The notes beneath the pieces were generated by a model. That model searched no databases, was not told the DNA's origin, and saw only the letters and a program-made list of their open reading frames with translations. A stretch of DNA of 8,549 nt from an uncultured Sutterella sp. (GTDB taxonomy: Bacteria > Pseudomonadota > Gammaproteobacteria > Burkholderiales > Burkholderiaceae_F): positions 1 through 8,549 of the forward strand of contig USIM01000032.1 of the NCBI GenBank assembly GCA_900554675.1, read 5' to 3'. The translations under genes and the position numbers were made by a program. This document shows positions 1 to 5,693 of the stretch, in pieces; position 1 is the stretch's first letter, and each line of letters begins with the position of its first letter.

Positions 1-2
1 TT

Positions 3-8
3 GATAAT
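3..8 (+). promoter_or_regulatory. Possible -10 box of the met leader promoter
   Basis: GATAAT matches the sigma-70 -10 consensus TATAAT at five of six positions. Transcription would begin near position 15 and give a leader of about 55 nt before the leader peptide start. The -35 region would lie outside the window, so this is only a plausible assignment. Confidence 0.3.
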
Positions 9-68
9 CTAAAAAAACGCCTCATCGAGAGGTCTTCATTTTCTTTCTTAGACAAAGGATTGTCATTG

Positions 69-170
69 ATGCAAAACGCATTCACCATTTCGCAAAAAAC
101 GTCGCTTCATGTAAGCGCGACGGCTTTTGCTATGGAAATGCGAATGTGTCACATGATGATGGTGCTCTAA
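69..170 (+). CDS. Methionine-rich leader peptide (33 aa) of the metNIQ attenuator
   Basis: A short frame starts at ATG 69 and ends at TAA 168-170. An AAAGGA ribosome binding site at 54-59 lies 9 nt before the start. The 33-residue product begins MQNAFTISQKT and ends MEMRMCHMMMVL. Apart from the initiator, Met codons occur at positions 22, 24, 26, 29, 30 and 31, so half of the last 12 codons are Met, and codon 27 is Cys. The stop codon sits in the loop of a hairpin (161-167/179-185), and a 13-bp intrinsic terminator begins 29 nt after it. The next genes encode a methionine importer. Met clustering, ribosome site, stop placement, terminator and target operon together match the layout of his, thr, leu or trp leader peptides. 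The peptide itself probably has no function; its translation would be the sensor. Expression and regulation are inferred. Confidence 0.85.
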   Translation: MQNAFTISQKTSLHVSATAFAMEMRMCHMMMVL

Positions 171-207
171 GACCTTCGGAGCACCCTTGCTCCGCTAGAA
201 ATCATCA
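154..207 (+). promoter_or_regulatory. Antiterminator of the met attenuator
   Basis: The 5' arm at 154-167 (TGATGATGGTGCTC) is leader codons 29-33. Its second half (161-167) pairs perfectly with GAGCACC at 179-185. Its first half (154-160) pairs perfectly with ATCATCA at 201-207, leaving 186-200 as a bulge or side loop. Because 201-207 is also part of the left arm of the terminator, the two folds exclude each other. A ribosome paused with codons 22-24 in its A site should leave 154 onward free. A ribosome reaching the stop at 168 would cover 154-167. A side hairpin, CGGAGC 177-182 with GCTCCG 189-194, is a further alternative fold. The pairings are read from the sequence; the switching is inferred. 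Confidence 0.7.
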
Positions 208-240
208 CTTGGAAGGTCCTAATCAAGTGATGATTTTTTT
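199..240 (+). terminator. Attenuator terminator upstream of metN
   Basis: A perfect 13-bp stem pairs 199-211 (AAATCATCACTTG) with 224-236. The loop is 12 nt (212-223), and the T-run covers 234-240. It lies 29 nt after the leader stop codon and 128 nt before metN, so it would end transcription before the operon unless the antiterminator at 154-207 forms. Its loop sequence GAAGGTC (212-218) is complementary to GACCTTC at 171-177. Confidence 0.88.
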
Positions 241-367
241 ATCTCCCCAATAAACAATTCATCGATTTTTAACTGCAAAGAATGCTGGCATGGAGTCATT
301 GCATTCGAAATCTGGAAATGCACCCAAATTGGGTTAACAGATCGGCAGAGAAAGGGATGCAATCATC
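241..367 (+). other. Untranslated spacer between attenuator and metN
   Basis: No gene is visible in these 127 bases. The spacer contains a small hairpin, ACCCAAATTGGGT at 322-334. ATTGCAT (298-304) is the reverse complement of ATGCAAT (357-363), which lies between the metN ribosome binding site and its start codon. GAATGC (280-285) could instead pair with GCATTC (301-306). These could modulate metN translation, but the pairings are short. No MetJ-type AGACGTCT box was seen. Confidence 0.4.
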
Positions 368-1396
368 ATGATTAAATTAGAAAATATCGTTAAAGAATTT
401 GATGTTGAGCACCAGTGTGTGCGAGCCGTCAATGACGTTTCTTTGCACATTCGCAAGGGCGAAATTTACGGCATTATCGGTTTTTCCGGCGCCGGTAAAT
501 CCACACTCGTGCGATGCATTAATTTGCTGGAAAGACCGACATCAGGCGAAGTGATTTTGGATGGCACAGAACTCACGAAACTTCCCGCCCATGCCCTTCG
601 CCAAGTACGTCAACAGATCGGAATGATCTTTCAACACTTCAACCTCATGCCCTCCCGAACGGTGTTTGAAAACATCGAACTTCCTTTAAAACTTACCTCT
701 CTTAACGCTCAAGAACGCACTCAAAAAGTCCTTAACTTGTTGCAGTTAGTGGGTTTGTCTGACAAGCGTGATGTGTATCCATCACAACTCTCGGGCGGTC
801 AAAAGCAACGCGTAGCCATTGCCAGAGCGCTCGCTAATGATCCGAAAGTGCTTTTGTGCGATGAGGCGACAAGCGCATTGGATCCGCAAACCACGCAATC
901 CATTTTGGGGTTATTGAAAGAAGTCAATCGTAAGTTGGGTCTGACGCTTGTCATCATCACGCACCAAATGGCCGTGATTAAAGAGATCTGTGATCGGGTG
1001 GCGGTGATGCAAACCGGTGAAGTCGTTGAAGAAGGGGCGGTCATGGATGTCTTTAGTCACCCTCAAGCACCGATTACGAAAAGCTTTATTGAAACGGCGA
1101 GCAACATGGGGACGTTTTTTGAGTTGTTGGAAACGCCTGGGGCCATTCCGGGACTTGAAGAAGACAGTACGGTTTGGCTTTTGACTTACCGCGGTCGAGT
1201 GGCGGGCGAATCGCTTATGACAGAACTCTATAAACGCTTTGAAGTCGAAGCCAACATCGTCTACGGCAACATCGATTTCTTAAAAGGTGAGACGCTCGGC
1301 AAATTGGGCGTTGGCATTAAGGGTTCATTAGACAACATTGAAAGTGCCCGTCAATTTCTCTTAGCAAGTGGCGTGGGTGTGGAGGTTTTGAAATGA
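368..1396 (+). CDS. metN: Methionine ABC transporter ATP-binding protein MetN
   Basis: This is the ATPase of the MetNIQ importer, which hydrolyses ATP at the inner membrane to drive methionine uptake. The 342 residues show a complete nucleotide-binding domain: Walker A GFSGAGKS at 38-45, Q-loop Gln89, ABC signature LSGGQKQ at 141-147, Walker B VLLCDE at 161-166 and switch His199. The C-terminal region, from about residue 265, fits the NIL domain that binds methionine in E. coli MetN and inhibits transport when internal methionine is high. Length agrees with E. coli MetN (343 aa). AAGGGA at 352-357 lies 10 nt before ATG 368; the nearer ATG at 357 is out of frame and stops after four codons. 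It is the first gene of metNIQ and overlaps metI by 4 nt. Transcription probably depends on the Met-leader attenuator upstream, giving control at both RNA and protein level. Confidence 0.96.
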   Translation: MIKLENIVKEFDVEHQCVRAVNDVSLHIRKGEIYGIIGFSGAGKSTLVRCINLLERPTSGEVILDGTELTKLPAHALRQVRQQIGMIFQHFNLMPSRTVFENIELPLKLTSLNAQERTQKVLNLLQLVGLSDKRDVYPSQLSGGQKQRVAIARALANDPKVLLCDEATSALDPQTTQSILGLLKEVNRKLGLTLVIITHQMAVIKEICDRVAVMQTGEVVEEGAVMDVFSHPQAPITKSFIETASNMGTFFELLETPGAIPGLEEDSTVWLLTYRGRVAGESLMTELYKRFEVEANIVYGNIDFLKGETLGKLGVGIKGSLDNIESARQFLLASGVGVEVLK

Positions 1397-2073
1397 GTTC
1401 GTTTCTCTATACATTGTTTCCGAATTTAGAACGTTTGGCACCGGAACTTTGGGAGTGCTTGGGTCAAACCTTCACGATGGTGGCAGTCTCCGGCACTTTG
1501 GCTTGGGTCATCGGGATTGCAATCGGTGTTTTGTTGGTTGTCACGCGACCGGGCGCTATTTGCGAAAACCGTTGGGTGTTTACGTTCTTTGATCGCTCAA
1601 TCGACATTATCCGATCCATTCCTTTCATTATTTTGATCGTTCTTTTGATTCCGCTCTCTCGCTTACTCGTTGGAACGGGGTCGGGGGTGACGGGCTCTTT
1701 TGTGGCCTTGGTTTTTGGCACTGTGCCTTTCTTTGCCCGACAAGTGGAATCGGTCTTATCGGACTTGGAATACGGTCTCATTGAAGCCAGTCTTGCCATG
1801 GGCTTTTCTCCCTTGCAAATCATCTTTGGTGTGTACCTCAAAGAAAGCATTGCAGGCATCACGCGTGTCACGATGATTACCTTTGTGTCCTTTATCGGTA
1901 TTACGGCGATTGCTGGCGCCATCGGCGCCGGTGGTATCGGGGACTTCGCTATTCGCTACGGTTACCAAATGGGTTATCGCGACATGATTTGGTTAACCGT
2001 TCTCATCATTCTTGCCATCATCAGTGCCTTCCAATTTGCAGGCCAATGGGTGATTCGTAAAAACCAACACTAA
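1393..2073 (+). CDS. metI: Methionine ABC transporter permease MetI
   Basis: This is the membrane channel subunit of the methionine importer, acting as a dimer with MetN on the cytoplasmic side and MetQ in the periplasm. The 226-residue protein has about five hydrophobic segments (roughly 26-51, 69-93, 97-113, 158-180 and 198-217). The EAA loop that docks onto the ATPase is at 131-153 (EASLAMGFSP start, Gly at 137). The glycine-rich segment near 174-183 (AGAIGAGGIG) is typical of MetI. E. coli MetI has 217 residues. Start and stop overlap as ATGA at 1393-1396, and a strong GGAGG site at 1381-1385 lies inside the metN end, 7 nt before the start, so translation is probably coupled to metN. No internal terminator separates it from metQ. 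Confidence 0.95.
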   Translation: MSSFLYTLFPNLERLAPELWECLGQTFTMVAVSGTLAWVIGIAIGVLLVVTRPGAICENRWVFTFFDRSIDIIRSIPFIILIVLLIPLSRLLVGTGSGVTGSFVALVFGTVPFFARQVESVLSDLEYGLIEASLAMGFSPLQIIFGVYLKESIAGITRVTMITFVSFIGITAIAGAIGAGGIGDFAIRYGYQMGYRDMIWLTVLIILAIISAFQFAGQWVIRKNQH

Positions 2074-2101
2074 TTTCATAAAACGTCAAGGAGTATTGAT
2101 T

Positions 2102-2935
2102 ATGAATAAACGTACCTTTATTAAGAGCATTGCCGCTACTTTTGTGACGGTGGGTCTTTCCTTAAGTTTGATCGGTCAGGCCGCAGCGGCCGATGTTAAG
2201 GTGGTTAAAGTCGGTGTGGTCGGTGACTATAACGATCAGTGGGAAACTGTGAACGAATTGTTGGCCAAAGACAATATCCGAGTAAAACTTGTGAAGTTTA
2301 GCGACTACGCAACGCCCAATCGCGCTTTAGCCGATGGCGACTTGGATTTGAATGCCTTCCAACACAAAGCGTTTTTGGCCAATGATATCGCTCGTAATGG
2401 TTACAAGATTGTTGCGATTGGCGACACGATCATTACGCCACTTCGTATCTATAACAACAAGGATAAGATCAAGTCGCTTGCCGACATTAAAGATGGTGCC
2501 GTGATTGCCATTCCGTCTGACTTAACCAATGGTGGTCGCGCCATTAAGCTTTTGGAAAAGGCCGGTCTTGTTAAGGTCGATCCTTCTAAGGGTTACGTCC
2601 CCACGAAGTTAGACATCACGGAATATAAGGTCAAGATTAAGATTCGTGAAGCCGAGTCCGGCATTTTGGCACGCCTTTTGCCTGACTTTACCGCCGCATT
2701 GATTAATGGCGGTAATGCGTTGACGGCCGGGTTAGATCCCATGAAGGATGCCATCTATTCGGAAGACATCAATCCGAAGACCAATCCCAATGTGGGACAA
2801 CTTGTCAACGTCATTGTGGCTCGCACGAAAGATAAAGACAATGAGGTCTATCAAAAGGTGGTGAAGGCCTACAATTCGCCCGAGACCGCGAAGACGATTT
2901 TGAAGGCTTATAAGGGTGCTTATGAGGCTGCTTAG
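2102..2935 (+). CDS. metQ: Methionine-binding protein MetQ (NlpA family)
   Basis: This is the extracytoplasmic binding protein that delivers methionine to MetNI. The start is set at ATG 2102: AAGGAG at 2088-2093 lies 8 nt before it, while the in-frame TTG at 2096 is only 2 nt from that site. The product is 277 residues. A signal peptide covers about 1-30, with basic residues NKR, a hydrophobic core AATFVTVGLSLSLIG and a likely signal peptidase I site in QAAAAD. The mature part fits the NlpA/MetQ fold, including KVGVVGDYNDQWE near 36-48, FQHKAFLA and the GGNAL segment. There is no Cys in the signal region, so unlike E. coli MetQ it is not an obvious lipoprotein. The N-terminus (NKRTFIK) resembles a Tat motif with Lys in place of the first Arg, but Sec export is as likely. 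Ligand could be L- or D-methionine. A terminator follows. Confidence 0.93.
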   Translation: MNKRTFIKSIAATFVTVGLSLSLIGQAAAADVKVVKVGVVGDYNDQWETVNELLAKDNIRVKLVKFSDYATPNRALADGDLDLNAFQHKAFLANDIARNGYKIVAIGDTIITPLRIYNNKDKIKSLADIKDGAVIAIPSDLTNGGRAIKLLEKAGLVKVDPSKGYVPTKLDITEYKVKIKIREAESGILARLLPDFTAALINGGNALTAGLDPMKDAIYSEDINPKTNPNVGQLVNVIVARTKDKDNEVYQKVVKAYNSPETAKTILKAYKGAYEAA

Positions 2936-2985
2936 GAAGGTGCTGAAAAATATAATCTAGGCAAATAGATATTAAATTAAGAACG

Positions 2986-3025
2986 GGCTTGGGGATTGAG
3001 AGTCGTCCTCAAGCCTTTTTCTTTT
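2986..3025 (+). terminator. Terminator of metNIQ
   Basis: A 10-bp stem with one G-U pair, GGCTTGGGGA (2986-2995) with TCCTCAAGCC (3006-3015), is followed by TTTTTCTTTT. It starts 50 nt after the metQ stop and closes the operon. Confidence 0.88.
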
Positions 3026-3179
3026 GTGGTCAACTATTTTTTGGCAATTGCCACAACTGTTAATTTCGAGGTGATGTCAATGGTCTCAAAAGACTAATGG
3101 TTTATGCTTAGTTTTGATTTTTTTAAGTGGCTTGGGTCTACACTTAATCTGTTCTTCTTTTGGTTTTCTGGTGACCGCC

Positions 3180-4859
3180 ATGCAGTGGCTCGATACTCTA
3201 CTAACCGACCCTAATTCCATTGCCCATATTGTCCTCGTTTACATGGCCATCATCTCGATTGGTTTAGGCATCGGACGCATTAAATTCTTTGGCATTTCTT
3301 TGGGCTCCATCGTTGTTTTATTTGTGGGGCTCGCCTTTAGTTATTTTGGTGTTCGCGTCAATATGGACGTGTTGGCCTTTGCCAAAGACTTCGGGTTAAT
3401 CATCTTTATTTTCTTCATCGGCTTGCAGGTCGGTCCTTCCTTTTTCTCGTCGTTTAAAAGCGTTGGGGTTGTTCTCAATTCCCTTATGGTTTTCGGTTGG
3501 ACCTTAGGGATCGTTATCACCATCAGTGCTTTCTTTTTGTTCTCAGACACGATTTCTCTGCCTGAGATTTTGGGTATCCACTACGGTGCCGTGACCAACA
3601 CGCCCGGTCTTGGTGCCACACAAGAAGCTTTGAATCAGTTGAACTATCAGGGCAATGACATTGCCGCAGCCTACGCTTGCGCTTATCCCTTAGGTCTCAC
3701 GGCCATTATCGGTGTGTCGATTTTCTTGCGTTGGATTTTCAAAATCGATATGGCTGAAGAAGACCGCCATTGGGATGTTGAAGAGCGAGAAATCAGTCAA
3801 GCACCGGTGTCTTTCCACATCTACATCACGAACCACTTGTTGGACGGTGTGACGATTACCCAATCGCACGAACGTATTCCGCGTCCCTTTATTTGCTCGC
3901 GTGTGATGCATGCGGGCGAAATCATTAGTCCGTTGCCTGAGACCGTTTTGCATGTAGGCGATACGATTCGTGTGGTCTCAACACCGGAACACAAGCGCGA
4001 CATCATTGCCGCCTTTGGTAAAGAAGATGAACGCATCAACTTGGAAACGGCGCATACACCGTTGGTTCGTGCCAAATTCTTGGTGTCCTTGTCATCCTTG
4101 AGTGGCAGAACGATTGATAGCTTGTCGTTGGCTGCTACCGATGGCGTCAACATTACGCGCGTCTTCCGTGCCGGTACTGAACTTTTCCCGCATCCGAATT
4201 TGCATATTCAAGTGGGTGACGTGCTGCAGTGCGTGGGGCCAGAGAACGCTGTTAAGCGCCTTGAAGGGCGTTTAGGCAATCAAGCTAAGCACTTGGATCA
4301 ACCCAATATTGCCGCCATCTTTATGGGGATGACGTTAGGGATTGTTTTTGGTTCCTTGCCGTTAGCCATTCCCGGCATGCCCACACCGATCAAATTAGGG
4401 ATGGCCGGTGGCCCCTTGATCATTGCCATTTTGTTGGGGCGCTATGGGGCGTCTTTGCACCTTTCAACTTACATGACGCCGTCCTCAAACTTGATGAGTC
4501 GAGAAATTGGGATTTCGCTTTTCTTGGCAAGTGTCGGTTTGTCAGCAGGGGATACGTTTGTCAATGCCTTGATTACGGGTAACGGTCTTCTTTTTGCATT
4601 GATTGGTTGCTGCATTACGGTTGTGCCGCAATTGGTGGTGGGGATTATTGCTCGTGTGTTCTGCAAACTTAACTACCACAGTATCGTGGGCCTCTTGATT
4701 GGTTTGGGGACTAATTCTCCCATCTTGGCGTATGCCTCTACCTTGTCTGAAAAGAACGCAGCGCCCGTGGCCTATTCAACGGTTTATCCGTTAGCGATGT
4801 TCTTGCGCATCATTACCGGTCAATTGATTTTGCTAGCCATGTGGTCTTACGTGTTTTAA
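3180..4859 (+). CDS. AspT/YidE/YbjL-family exchanger with two TrkA-C domains
   Basis: This is an inner-membrane transporter of the aspartate:alanine exchanger family (AspT, E. coli YidE and YbjL). The ATG at 3180 gives 559 residues, close to E. coli YbjL (561). Upstream in-frame TTG (3114) and GTG (3171) starts would add 22 or 3 residues, but GGTGA at 3170-3174 is the only, weak, ribosome site. The protein has two membrane halves, about 14-186 and 376-559, with matching signature loops HYGAVTNTPG (134-143) and GLGTNSP (508-514). Between them are two soluble TrkA-C (RCK_C) domains at about 210-280 and 297-366, each with a VGD turn. AspT swaps aspartate for alanine and makes proton-motive force when paired with an aspartate decarboxylase; none is in this window, and the substrates of YidE and YbjL are unsettled. 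It stands alone between two terminators. Family is certain, substrate is not. Confidence 0.9.
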   Translation: MQWLDTLLTDPNSIAHIVLVYMAIISIGLGIGRIKFFGISLGSIVVLFVGLAFSYFGVRVNMDVLAFAKDFGLIIFIFFIGLQVGPSFFSSFKSVGVVLNSLMVFGWTLGIVITISAFFLFSDTISLPEILGIHYGAVTNTPGLGATQEALNQLNYQGNDIAAAYACAYPLGLTAIIGVSIFLRWIFKIDMAEEDRHWDVEEREISQAPVSFHIYITNHLLDGVTITQSHERIPRPFICSRVMHAGEIISPLPETVLHVGDTIRVVSTPEHKRDIIAAFGKEDERINLETAHTPLVRAKFLVSLSSLSGRTIDSLSLAATDGVNITRVFRAGTELFPHPNLHIQVGDVLQCVGPENAVKRLEGRLGNQAKHLDQPNIAAIFMGMTLGIVFGSLPLAIPGMPTPIKLGMAGGPLIIAILLGRYGASLHLSTYMTPSSNLMSREIGISLFLASVGLSAGDTFVNALITGNGLLFALIGCCITVVPQLVVGIIARVFCKLNYHSIVGLLIGLGTNSPILAYASTLSEKNAAPVAYSTVYPLAMFLRIITGQLILLAMWSYVF

Positions 4860-4883
4860 CTCCTCGAGATGATTGCTCCAAAG

Positions 4884-4920
4884 AAAGATGCCGTAGGCGA
4901 TTGTTCTACGGCATTTTTGT
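4884..4920 (+). terminator. Terminator after the AspT-family gene
   Basis: A perfect 9-bp stem, ATGCCGTAG (4888-4896) with CTACGGCAT (4906-4914), has a 9-nt loop. A-rich bases on the left (4884-4886) pair into the T-run (4914-4918). It lies 25 nt after the stop codon. Confidence 0.9.
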
Positions 4921-5176
4921 TTTATTAATGGGGTTTGCGGGGGCTTTTTGGGAGGATTTGAAACAAGTCCTTGTGAGTCGGCTTTGTGGGGAAGCGTTGC
5001 CTTGGTTTTGTGTTTTAGGGGAGCGGTTTTATTGTTGAAAATAGGCTTCAAAATTCGTCAATAAAGTAACAAATGTACAAATGTGTAGTTGTTGCAAAAC
5101 GTGAATGAACGTGTTAATGGAACGAAAAAGGTTTATGCTTTTTTCTTCGCTATAACATTCATTTTTTAAGTTTGAA
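4921..5176. other. G-rich intergenic stretch, no gene seen
   Basis: These 256 bases hold no convincing gene. The first half on the plus strand is rich in G-runs and T (4930-5032), with a small palindrome ACAAGTCCTTGT near 4963. The second half, just before the thioesterase, is AT-rich and contains GGTTTATGCTT (5130-5140) and TATAAC (5151-5156), either of which could be a -10 region, but neither has a good -35 partner. Confidence 0.4.
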
Positions 5177-5638
5177 ATGTCTGAAATTTACGAACGCCAT
5201 TTTGTTGTTGGAAAAGAATCCATTGATGTCTTTCGTCATGTAAATAATCGCGAGTATTTGCGATGGATGGAAGATGCGGCAAGCGCCCATGCGGCAGAAC
5301 TTGGATGGGACGCTCGAACGCTTCTTAAGCGTCAACAGGTTTGGGTGGCTAAACAACATTGGATTGAGTATCTGCGTCCCACTTATGAAGGTGATGAGTT
5401 AACGATCTACAGCTGGGTCGATAGTTGGCATGCTTCTCGCTCGTTGCGTCGTTATGCGATTAAGCGAGGGGATATTTTGGTGTGCATTGGTGCGACAACG
5501 TGGGTATTTATTGACTTTAAAACCGGTATGCCGATTGAAGTGCCTGAAGAAATTAAGAGTTGTTTTACGATTATCGATCCCGAGAGTGAGAAGCTCAAAG
5601 AATTGGGGATTCAACGACCGATTCGGTATCGTCCTTAA
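5177..5638 (+). CDS. Hot-dog acyl-CoA thioesterase (4HBT/YbgC type)
   Basis: This 153-residue protein belongs to the hot-dog fold thioesterases of the 4-hydroxybenzoyl-CoA type, which hydrolyse acyl-CoA thioesters in the cytoplasm. The active-site signature is visible at 17-33: Asp17, the usual catalytic acid, then RHVNN (20-24), Tyr27 and Glu32. The long hotdog-helix residues follow, then strands around YLRPTYEGDEL (65-75) and ATTWVFIDFKTGMP (106-119). Length matches the family (130-155 aa). The exact acyl substrate cannot be told from sequence. The chosen start is ATG 5177; no clear Shine-Dalgarno precedes it (only TAAG at 5167-5170), so translation may be weak or the mRNA nearly leaderless. 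It is monocistronic, set between the terminator at 4884 and a shared one at 5644. Confidence 0.88.
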   Translation: MSEIYERHFVVGKESIDVFRHVNNREYLRWMEDAASAHAAELGWDARTLLKRQQVWVAKQHWIEYLRPTYEGDELTIYSWVDSWHASRSLRRYAIKRGDILVCIGATTWVFIDFKTGMPIEVPEEIKSCFTIIDPESEKLKELGIQRPIRYRP

Positions 5639-5643
5639 ACTTG

Positions 5644-5688
5644 CAAACAAACCCGCTTTTCAAGAAATTTTAAAGCGGGTTTGATTTG
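5644..5688. terminator. Terminator shared by convergent genes
   Basis: A 12-bp perfect stem pairs 5648-5659 (CAAACCCGCTTT) with 5672-5683, extended by CAAA/TTTG across a bulged A. It lies between the stop codons of the plus-strand thioesterase (5638) and the minus-strand peptidase (5694). The trailing T-tracts are broken in both directions (TTTGATTTG and TTTGTTTG), so it is likely bidirectional but of moderate strength. Confidence 0.75.
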
Positions 5689-5693
5689 TGTAA

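Noticed and set aside
69..240. SAM or SAH riboswitch upstream of metN
   Set aside because: None of the conserved core sequences of SAM-I, SAM-II or SAH aptamers could be recognised, and the region is explained better by a translated Met-rich leader.
241..367. MetJ or MetR binding site before metN
   Set aside because: No AGACGTCT-like repeats and no clear TGAA-N5-TTCA were found.
1464..1922. 152-codon frame antisense to metI
   Set aside because: It is the shadow of a conserved permease gene; the product is low-complexity and has no recognisable domain.
2096..2101. TTG start of metQ two codons upstream
   Set aside because: It is only 2 nt from the AAGGAG site; ATG 2102 has proper spacing.
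3074..3097. Seven-codon frame before the exchanger gene as another leader peptide
   Set aside because: It shows no amino acid bias and no following terminator.
3114..3179. TTG start of the exchanger gene adding 22 residues
   Set aside because: No ribosome site precedes it, and the ATG 3180 product matches the usual family length.
4930..5032. G-quadruplex in the G-rich spacer
   Set aside because: Runs of three or more G are too widely spaced to make a compact four-run motif.
4833..5051. Overlapping small frames on both strands after the exchanger gene
   Set aside because: They run through the terminator hairpin and G-rich spacer, and lack ribosome sites and protein-like composition.
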